DNA from: Candidatus Brocadia sp.
GTDB taxonomy: Bacteria; Planctomycetota; Brocadiia; Brocadiales; Brocadiaceae
Reading direction: 5' to 3'
Length of the DNA: 12,207 bases
NCBI GenBank assembly: GCA_030837935.1
Contig: JAUQXU010000259.1
Span: 1-12,207 of the forward strand
Positions 7,145 to 12,207 of this stretch are shown piece after piece (within the stretch, counting starts at the first letter, position 1; every line of letters begins with the position of its first letter). The position numbers were made by a program, and so were the translations under genes. The notes under the pieces are model-generated. The model worked only from the letters and a program-made list of their open reading frames with translations. It was not told the origin of the DNA and did no database searches.

Positions 7145-7236
7145 ATTTATATTAAATATAAATATAGTTATGTTTAATAAGGATTGACATATTAAAAGAT
7201 AGTTGATATATTTTTAATATAAATTTCCTTATTAAA
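7145..7236 (+). promoter_or_regulatory. Probable operator region of fic
   Basis: An 11-bp perfect inverted repeat, TTTAATAAGGA (7173-7183) and TCCTTATTAAA (7226-7236), brackets the predicted promoter exactly. Its left arm ends one base before the -35 box. Upstream lies a perfect palindrome with 9-bp arms, ATTTATATT (7145-7153) and AATATAAAT (7155-7163). Its right half-site is repeated at 7216-7224, just after the -10 box. TATTAAAAG occurs twice, at 7190-7198 and 7230-7238, exactly 40 bp apart. Symmetric sites placed over a promoter suggest repression, perhaps by the winged-helix domain of the Fic protein itself (inference). AT-rich sequence makes chance palindromes more likely, so the 11-bp pair is the stronger signal. 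Confidence 0.5.
7184..7212 (+). promoter_or_regulatory. Sigma-70-type promoter of fic
   Basis: TTGACA (7184-7189, perfect -35) and TATATT (7207-7212, -10) are separated by an ideal 17 bases. Transcription would start near 7219, giving a leader of roughly 40 bases before ATG 7261. This is the best promoter match in the window. Confidence 0.7.
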
Positions 7237-7260
7237 AGTTTTATTAATTATTACATATGT

Positions 7261-8394
7261 ATGAAAGAAAACACATTTTTGTCCGGTACTTACAAACAGC
7301 AATACCACTATAAAAGTTTTAGCCCTTCATTTATCAATACACCTTTTGAATGGCGTGATACAAAAATTAGTATTCTTTTAGAGGAGGCGGGACGGTTGTT
7401 GGGGGAACTTAATGCTTACTCACTCCTTGTACCGGATGTGAATTTTTTTATCCAAATGCATGTGGTTAAGGAAGCAACCACATCAAGCCGCATTGAAGGT
7501 ACCCGAACAGGAATCGATGAGGCACTTTTACCGGAAGAAGAAATTGACCCAGAAAGACGCGATGATTGGGAAGAAGTGCAAAACTATATCAAGGCAATGA
7601 ACTATGCTATTGCCGAACTTGAGAAGTTACCGCTTTCCATGAGGCTCCTGAAAGAGACCCATCGTATACTGCTTTCAGGTGTACGAGGGAAACATAAAAA
7701 TCCGGGGGAAATAAGAACAAGTCAGAATTGGATCGGTGGATCAAGTTTACAGGATGCCTTTTTTATTCCTCCTCATCAAAATGAGCTTCCCGAATTGTTA
7801 AGTGATCTGGAAAAATTCTGGCATAATCAGGAATTGCATATTCCCCATTTGATTAACGTAGCAATGAGCCATTATCAATTTGAAACTACCCATCCCTTTT
7901 TAGATGGTAATGGGAGAATTGGAAGACTTCTTATTACTCTGCAACTGGTCGAGCGAGGAATTTTGCGCAAGCCCACCTTATATCTTTCTGATTTTTTCGA
8001 ACGAAACAAAGGTTCTTATTATGATTCATTGACACTGGTTCGATCATCGAGTGATATTGAACAATGGATTAAGTTCTTTTTGTCTGGGATTATAGAGACC
8101 GCTAAAAATGGAGCACGGACTTTTGAAAGTATTATTACACTCCGTCAGGATTATGAAGCGAAAATATTAACCCTTGGAAGACGGGCAAAAATTGCACAGG
8201 AGTTATTAAAGCTCTTATTTTCCAAGCCAATAGTAAATGCTAATCAAATTGCCGAAAAGCTTAAAATAACATTCCCTTCTGCCAATGCGCTTGTAAAAGA
8301 TTTTCAACGATTAGGACTTTTCCAGGAAATTACTGGATTTGCCCGTAACCGATTATTTGCCTTGTCGGAATATCTTAGTTTATTTGAAAGGTAA
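7261..8394 (+). CDS. Fic family protein (AMP-transferase) with C-terminal winged helix
   Basis: Fic enzymes usually transfer AMP from ATP onto a hydroxyl side chain of a target protein. The 377-residue product has an N-terminal inhibitory helix with TSSRIEGT near residues 75-82, matching the (S/T)xxxE(G/N) self-inhibition motif. The catalytic Fic core ends in HPFLDGNGRIGR near residues 211-222, a perfect HxFx(D/E)GNGRxxR motif. A C-terminal winged-helix segment (about 320-370, NANQIAEKLKITFPSANALV) may bind DNA. Built-in inhibition makes this a class II Fic of the SoFic type that needs no separate antitoxin. No Shine-Dalgarno sequence precedes ATG 7261, but the promoter upstream is strong. 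Base composition is lower in GC than the metabolic genes around it, hinting at transfer. The target protein is unknown. Confidence 0.9.
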   Translation: MKENTFLSGTYKQQYHYKSFSPSFINTPFEWRDTKISILLEEAGRLLGELNAYSLLVPDVNFFIQMHVVKEATTSSRIEGTRTGIDEALLPEEEIDPERRDDWEEVQNYIKAMNYAIAELEKLPLSMRLLKETHRILLSGVRGKHKNPGEIRTSQNWIGGSSLQDAFFIPPHQNELPELLSDLEKFWHNQELHIPHLINVAMSHYQFETTHPFLDGNGRIGRLLITLQLVERGILRKPTLYLSDFFERNKGSYYDSLTLVRSSSDIEQWIKFFLSGIIETAKNGARTFESIITLRQDYEAKILTLGRRAKIAQELLKLLFSKPIVNANQIAEKLKITFPSANALVKDFQRLGLFQEITGFARNRLFALSEYLSLFER

Positions 8395-8498
8395 GAGAAT
8401 CGACTGAAGTGTTTTATTGCTGCATTGGAGGTAAGAGCTTACTGATCATATTCTTGCTATTAATAGATGATACAAGAGTCTTTTTAAAAGGGTGATAT

Positions 8499-9386
8499 AT
8501 GATGTATGCAGTTATTTTTAGGTTTGCTCATATACTTCTTATTCTAAGCAATATATTTATATTTTGTGAGTGTTTTGCTATCGCTGAAGAATCTTCTGAT
8601 GAGTTGAATACAATACTGATGCGATCTACTTATAAAATAGAGGGAATAAGTAAGGAACGAGAAGGAGCACTGACAACAGGTACAGTATTTATGTTAGGAA
8701 GGCCATCAAGAATCGATTCTAAATATTTGTATTTTGTATTGGTTACAGCTACCCATGTACTTGATGGTATCAAAGGTGATAAAGCTACTTTGTATTTGAG
8801 AAAAAAGATTGATAATTCATATGAGAAAATTCCTACCGAAATCCCTATTCGAAAAGAAAACAAAGACCTTTGGGTGAGACATTCCGAAGTAGACGTTTCT
8901 GCGATGTATGTTCATTTACCAAAAGATATCGACATATCACTGTTGTCCATTAATTTTCTTGCTGATGACGGGGTTTTTAAAGATGTTGAGCTCCATCCTG
9001 GGGACGAACTTCTATGTCTTGGTTATCCATTTTCTATGGAAGCAAATCAAGCAGGATTTCCAATACTACGTAGTGGTAAAATAGCCTCTTTCCCTATACT
9101 TCCTACAAAAGAAGTTAAAAGTTTTTTGTATGATTTTGAAGTATTCGGAAGGAATAGTGGGGGGCCAGTATATTTTATTCAGACAGGGAGATTTTATCGT
9201 GGGGAAATTCATGTTTATCAGAAGAATCAATTTATAGTTGGTTTAGTAAGCGAAGAAAGAATTATTGTAGAAAAAAACGTCATGACTGATGAGTATAGAG
9301 AAAAACAGCGTCCATTAAAATTGGCGGTAGTTATTCCAGCATCGTTCATAAAGGAAACTATTGAACTCTTGCCATCTATTGAGTGA
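8499..9386 (+). CDS. Secreted trypsin-like serine protease
   Basis: A 295-residue protein with a likely signal peptide: residues 1-28 are hydrophobic (HILLILSNIFIF) and end CFAIAEES. A chymotrypsin-fold core has TATHV with the catalytic His86, DVSAMYV with the probable Asp132, and GRNSGGPV with the nucleophile Ser220. This gives the complete triad of trypsin-like or HtrA-type peptidases (the usual GNSGGP reads RNSGGP). No PDZ domain is present, unlike HtrA. The mature protein probably acts in the periplasm or paryphoplasm. AAGGGTGAT at 8488-8496 precedes tandem start codons ATGATG; the second (8502) has the better spacing, so the protein may begin one residue later. It lies 104 bases after fic, on the same strand and similarly AT-rich, so they may have travelled together. 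Substrate unknown. Confidence 0.78.
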   Translation: MMYAVIFRFAHILLILSNIFIFCECFAIAEESSDELNTILMRSTYKIEGISKEREGALTTGTVFMLGRPSRIDSKYLYFVLVTATHVLDGIKGDKATLYLRKKIDNSYEKIPTEIPIRKENKDLWVRHSEVDVSAMYVHLPKDIDISLLSINFLADDGVFKDVELHPGDELLCLGYPFSMEANQAGFPILRSGKIASFPILPTKEVKSFLYDFEVFGRNSGGPVYFIQTGRFYRGEIHVYQKNQFIVGLVSEERIIVEKNVMTDEYREKQRPLKLAVVIPASFIKETIELLPSIE

Positions 9387-9402
9387 TCTAAGCGGTAGGG
9401 GT

Positions 9403-9435
9403 AGGGTGGCATGAACAAACTTGTTTATCCGTGTT
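9403..9435. repeat. Degenerate palindromic repeat, copy 2
   Basis: AGGGTGGCATGAACAAACTT (9403-9422) matches the reverse complement of 129-148 at 18 of 20 positions. Together with TGTTTATCCGTGTT it forms an imperfect hairpin with several G-U pairs and two mismatches. It lies 16 bases after the protease stop codon and upstream of tdh. There is no T run, so it is not a standard terminator. Confidence 0.5.
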
Positions 9436-9504
9436 TGGATGAATGGTAAATAATATAGATATAGAACACAAAATAGAACCACAACAAGGAAAAGCTATTC
9501 ACAA

Positions 9505-10533
9505 ATGAAGGCCGTTGTTAAAAGAAGACGCACAAAGGGTATGGAGTTTATCGAAGTACCCACCCCTAAGATAGGGCTAAGAGACGTGCTTATTAAGGTC
9601 AAGATTGCCTCAATCTGTGGTACGGATGTGCATATCTATGACTGGACACGCTGGGCGCAACACCGCTTCACACCGTCGCGTATTATCGGACATGAATTCG
9701 TGGGAACTGTTGCAAAAATTGGAGAAGAAGTGACGCAGGTAAAAACCGGAGACCGGGTTTCTGCCGAAAGCCACCTTACCTGTGGGCATTGTTACCAGTG
9801 TAATAACGGACATTCAGAGGTCTGCAGGAATTTCAAATTGTTAGGGGTCGACCATGACGGCACCTTTGCTGAGTACCTTGTCCTGCCAGAGCATGTCTTG
9901 TGGAAAAACGATGAAAATATTCCCGATGAATGGGCAACCATCCAGGAACCCTTTGGGAATGCCGTTGATACCGTCCTTGCTGAGGATGTCTCGGCAAAGA
10001 CGGTCTTGATCCTTGGGGCGGGACCGATAGGGCTCTTTGCCACGAGCATTGCCAAAGCCTGCGGCGCCTCGCTGATCATCGTTTCTGATCCAAACAACTA
10101 CCGGCTGGCTATCAGTAAAAAGATGGGGGCGCACATAGCCGTTAATCCCAGAAGGCAGGATGTTGTCCAGCTTGCCCTTGATGCAACACAAAATAATGGT
10201 GTGGACGTTGTTCTGGAATTTTCCGGTAATAATCAGGCGTTGAATCAGGGCTTGAAAATCATTACACCGGGTGGCAGGATTTCAGTTTTGGGCATATATG
10301 AAAGGCGTGTCAATATGGATTTAAACAAGGATGTCATCTTCAAAAAAATCCGTATGTATGGAATAACGGGACGAAAGGTATTTTCCACCTGGTACAAAAC
10401 CTCTCGTTTCTTGTCCTCCGGACTTGTTGATCCAGGCCCCGTCATCACTCACCAGTTTCCCTTAAAGGACTACGAAAAAGGTATGAAACTCATGAAGGAC
10501 GGGAAATGCGGGAAGGTTATTTTAAATATGTAG
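9505..10533 (+). CDS. tdh: L-threonine 3-dehydrogenase
   Basis: NAD- and zinc-dependent medium-chain dehydrogenase that oxidises L-threonine to 2-amino-3-ketobutyrate. The length of 342 residues is almost identical to the E. coli enzyme (341). Catalytic zinc ligands are Cys38 (ICGTD), His63 and Glu64 (GHEFVG). Structural zinc cysteines are Cys93, Cys96, Cys99 and Cys107. His90, which shapes threonine specificity in E. coli Tdh, is conserved. GAGPIG (171-176) is the Rossmann loop and Asp195 (VSDP) explains NAD preference. AAGGA at 9486-9490 is 14 bases upstream of the ATG, a long spacing. The usual partner kbl (2-amino-3-ketobutyrate CoA ligase) is not adjacent; downstream lies only debris. 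Sorbitol-type dehydrogenases are the main alternative, but the fit to Tdh is close. Confidence 0.88.
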   Translation: MKAVVKRRRTKGMEFIEVPTPKIGLRDVLIKVKIASICGTDVHIYDWTRWAQHRFTPSRIIGHEFVGTVAKIGEEVTQVKTGDRVSAESHLTCGHCYQCNNGHSEVCRNFKLLGVDHDGTFAEYLVLPEHVLWKNDENIPDEWATIQEPFGNAVDTVLAEDVSAKTVLILGAGPIGLFATSIAKACGASLIIVSDPNNYRLAISKKMGAHIAVNPRRQDVVQLALDATQNNGVDVVLEFSGNNQALNQGLKIITPGGRISVLGIYERRVNMDLNKDVIFKKIRMYGITGRKVFSTWYKTSRFLSSGLVDPGPVITHQFPLKDYEKGMKLMKDGKCGKVILNM

Positions 10534-10538
10534 AGATG

Positions 10539-10629
10539 TTATTTGGCCCAGGAATTACCCGGATAGACACGATTTTTTCGAAAAATCCAGTAACATTTTA
10601 GTGAAGTATGCCGACAAGTTGCCAAATAA
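10539..10629. repeat. Nine-bp inverted repeat flanking an AT hairpin after tdh
   Basis: TTATTTGGC (10539-10547) and GCCAAATAA (10621-10629) are a perfect inverted repeat 73 bases apart. Between them, GATTTTT/AAAAATC with loop TCG (10571-10587) forms a perfect 7-bp AT hairpin. The first arm starts 6 bases after the tdh stop codon. It could be a decayed small inverted-repeat element or an RNA structure at the 3' end of the tdh transcript; there is no T tail for a normal terminator. Confidence 0.3.
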
Positions 10630-10644
10630 ATTCTGCGTTTATAA

Positions 10645-10788
10645 GGATGGAAGACTGAGAATCAGAAAATAGAGATCATTGTCAGAAAATTCCTTTTTGC
10701 AAAAGGATTCCGGTATAAAATATATGGCAAAACCTTACCTGGTAAGTCTGATCCCAACAAGACCATTCTTTCCAATTTGGATAGGTAA
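10645..10788 (+). pseudogene. Relic of a Vsr-type very short patch repair endonuclease
   Basis: A 47-codon open frame has no start codon and contains VRKFLFAKGFRYKIYGKTLP followed by GKSDP. This is the core of Vsr endonucleases, which nick DNA at T:G mismatches arising from cytosine methylation; the usual form is VRKxLFxxGFRYR...LPGKPDIVLPKYK. The Asp of GKSD corresponds to the catalytic metal-binding Asp. Directly after it the frame jumps to NKTILSNLDR and a stop, as if the IVLPKY-type stretch were deleted, and the FVHGCFWHGH zinc-binding half is absent. No cytosine methyltransferase is visible nearby. It is certainly not functional if this reading is right. The assignment rests on about 25 residues. 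Confidence 0.6.
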
Positions 10789-10832
10789 TATCTATAGCCA
10801 ATTTTCAAAACTGCTGGTGGAATTAAATTAGA

Positions 10833-12095
10833 GTGAATACAAAGGAACAGATAATTAGACGAGAATATTACTCTGACTCTATCGCAAATTTCCTGAAATC
10901 TTCAACTGAAGAGATACTTGGCAAACTGGCATTAAACAGTAATTTCTCCGTAGAACATACCCAACGCGGTGCATGGCTTTCGGAAATTAGCATTATGCGT
11001 AAAGTTCTGTCATCTCGTCAGGGAACAATCTATTTTGAGTACTCAATTCCTCGAATGGGGCGACGTATTGACATTGTACTCCTGATAGGACCAGTAATCT
11101 TTGTTCTTGAGTTCAAGGTTGGTGAGAGAGAATTCACCGCGCATGCTACGGATCAAACATGCGACTACGCGTTAGATTTGAAGAACTTCCACGAATCAAG
11201 CCACGAACAGTTCATCGCTCCGGTTCTTATCGCCACAGAGGCGACAAATATAGCGCCTATTATTGCTCTTTCACCGCGAAACGACAAGCTATTTCATCCA
11301 ATTAAGACCAATATCGATCTTCTCGACGAAGTAATAGAAGATGTATTACGCTTTGCTTGTGGCAACGACATTGATCGATCACAGTGGGAGAGTGGGCGGT
11401 ATTGCCCTACTCCGACAATCATCGAAGCAGCAGTAGCGCTTTACAATGATCATTCAGTTGTAGAGATATCGCGCAGTGATGCAGGTGCGATAAATTTGAG
11501 CAAGACATCCAATGCGATTGCTGAGATTATTCGTTTGTCAAAGAACAAATCCCATAAAGCAATCTGTTTTATAACTGGTGTACCCGGAGCTGGGAAAACA
11601 CTTGTTGGTCTCAATATTGCCACAAAACACATTGATCCGTCTGATGACCTTTACAGCGTTTTCCTTTCTGGCAATGGACCACTTGTTAGAATTCTCCGTG
11701 AAGCACTTGCTCGGGACAAGGTTCTGCGTGGATATGAGGGTGTTGACAAAATCAAAATTGGTGAAGCACGTAGCAAAGTGAAAGCATTCATCCAGAATGT
11801 TCATGAATTTCGCGATGAATGTCTTCGCGACCCCAATCCACCAAAAGAGCATGTCGCATTGTTTGACGAAGCCCAGCGAGCCTGGAATGCTGAACAGACT
11901 TCTTCATTCATGCGCAGGAAAAAAGATATTTCCGGTTTTAAACACTCTGAGCCAGAATTTCTTATTTCCTGCCTCAATCGTCATCCCGATTGGGCGGTAA
12001 TCGTGTGTCTTGTTGGGGGTGGCCAGGAGATCAATATTGGTGAGGCTGGAATTGGTGAATGGATTGATACTAATTCGCTTTCAAACATTAAATAA
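10833..12095 (+). CDS. DUF2075 ATPase/helicase with N-terminal nuclease-like domain, 3'-truncated
   Basis: The N-terminal 200 residues look like a PD-(D/E)XK nuclease fold: Glu51, Asp80 (GRRIDIVLL), Glu93 and Lys95 (VLEFKVG), and Gln108 in the helix after. From about residue 240 comes the DUF2075 superfamily 1-like ATPase, with Walker A TGVPGAGKT (248-256), Walker B VALFDEAQRAW (341-351) and the sensor strand VCLVGGGQEIN (391-401). Complete members are usually about 600 residues or more and carry further helicase motifs. This one ends 19 residues after the sensor, at SLSNIK, where similarity seems to fade, and an insertion-sequence-like gene starts just downstream. It is therefore probably a broken gene. 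The start is GTG 10833, with GGTGGA at 10816-10821. Proteins of this kind occur in defence islands, but no function is proven. Confidence 0.72.
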   Translation: MNTKEQIIRREYYSDSIANFLKSSTEEILGKLALNSNFSVEHTQRGAWLSEISIMRKVLSSRQGTIYFEYSIPRMGRRIDIVLLIGPVIFVLEFKVGEREFTAHATDQTCDYALDLKNFHESSHEQFIAPVLIATEATNIAPIIALSPRNDKLFHPIKTNIDLLDEVIEDVLRFACGNDIDRSQWESGRYCPTPTIIEAAVALYNDHSVVEISRSDAGAINLSKTSNAIAEIIRLSKNKSHKAICFITGVPGAGKTLVGLNIATKHIDPSDDLYSVFLSGNGPLVRILREALARDKVLRGYEGVDKIKIGEARSKVKAFIQNVHEFRDECLRDPNPPKEHVALFDEAQRAWNAEQTSSFMRRKKDISGFKHSEPEFLISCLNRHPDWAVIVCLVGGGQEINIGEAGIGEWIDTNSLSNIK

Positions 12096-12207
12096 ACATG
12101 CTATACTTCCTTCGGAGGTTAAAACTTTTAAAGGAGGGCATAGCCATGAGGCATATCACTATTGTTGGCCATTTGAAGCCGGAAGAAATAAAGGAGCGAA
12201 TGCTATC
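12071..12207 (+). mobile_element. Probable left end of an insertion sequence (IS630-like), runs off window
   Basis: The helicase frame loses family-like sequence around 12068-12080, and a transposase-like gene begins at 12146. IS630-family elements insert at TA; TA occurs at 12068-12069 and 12071-12072, so the boundary is placed there only approximately. A hairpin ACTTCC/GGAGGT (12105-12119) and a -10-like TATACT (12102-12107) lie in the leader. The right end is outside the window, so terminal repeats cannot be checked. Confidence 0.45.
12146..12207 (+). CDS. Transposase N-terminus, probable IS630 family (partial)
   Basis: Only the first 20 codons are present, beginning MRHITIVGHLKPEEIKERML, and the gene continues past the window edge. 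The strong ribosome binding site AAAGGAGGG (12130-12138) is 7 bases before the ATG. The pattern of a short beta strand, then HL-xxEEhxxR, resembles IS630-type transposases, whose N-terminus begins a helix-turn-helix domain. Assignment from so few residues is tentative. Confidence 0.5.
   Translation, partial: MRHITIVGHLKPEEIKERML

Noticed and set aside
11538..11852. Open frames of about 60-100 codons antisense or shifted within the DUF2075 gene
   Set aside because: They are shadows of the clearly coding main frame, with Walker A and B motifs intact there.

Overview
This window looks like chromosomal DNA from a moderately AT-rich anaerobic bacterium. The gene set is a two-subunit 2-oxoacid:ferredoxin oxidoreductase, a COG2403-type GTPase overlapping a carbamate kinase, and a zinc L-threonine dehydrogenase, with palindromic interspersed repeats between genes. 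An anammox planctomycete (Brocadia/Kuenenia-like) fits best, but that is an inference from gene style; no marker gene such as rRNA is present.

The left half (about 1-6820) is mostly housekeeping metabolism, all on the + strand. It opens with the wreck of a MNT-type nucleotidyltransferase gene (149-367), apparently frameshifted in a run of eight A's and cut at its 5' side by a palindromic repeat. Next come thymidylate kinase (407-1084), a palindromic 'gtcattgcga' repeat (1114-1206), a two-gene operon with an ATGA overlap (cyclic 2,3-diphosphoglycerate synthase-like GTPase 1249-2568, carbamate kinase 2565-3527), and a MutT-type Nudix hydrolase (3575-3988). A repeat-bearing gap leads to a 2-oxoacid:ferredoxin oxidoreductase operon (gamma-alpha fusion 4242-5960, beta 5963-6820), whose first gene has a textbook ribosome binding site.

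The right half (about 6821-12207) has accessory character. A 440-base gap ends in an AT-rich promoter bracketed by an 11-bp inverted repeat, which drives a class II Fic AMP-transferase with a C-terminal winged helix (7261-8394). A secreted trypsin-like serine protease follows (8499-9386). After another palindromic repeat comes L-threonine 3-dehydrogenase (9505-10533), with no kbl partner visible. Then comes a relic of a Vsr-type mismatch endonuclease (about 10645-10788) and a DUF2075 ATPase/helicase with an N-terminal PD-(D/E)XK nuclease-like domain (10833-12095). This protein stops abruptly in its helicase core, and a transposase-like gene of probable IS630 type begins 50 bases downstream at 12146.

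Overall, a metabolic backbone is interspersed with what looks like the residue of a defence or toxin-antitoxin island: NTase relic, Fic, protease, Vsr relic, truncated nuclease-helicase and an insertion sequence. I see no CRISPR array, tRNA, rRNA or convincing riboswitch. The features most worth checking are the Fic promoter architecture, the Fic-protease pairing, the moved iron-sulfur cysteine in the oxidoreductase beta subunit, the GTPase/carbamate kinase operon, and the two relic genes.
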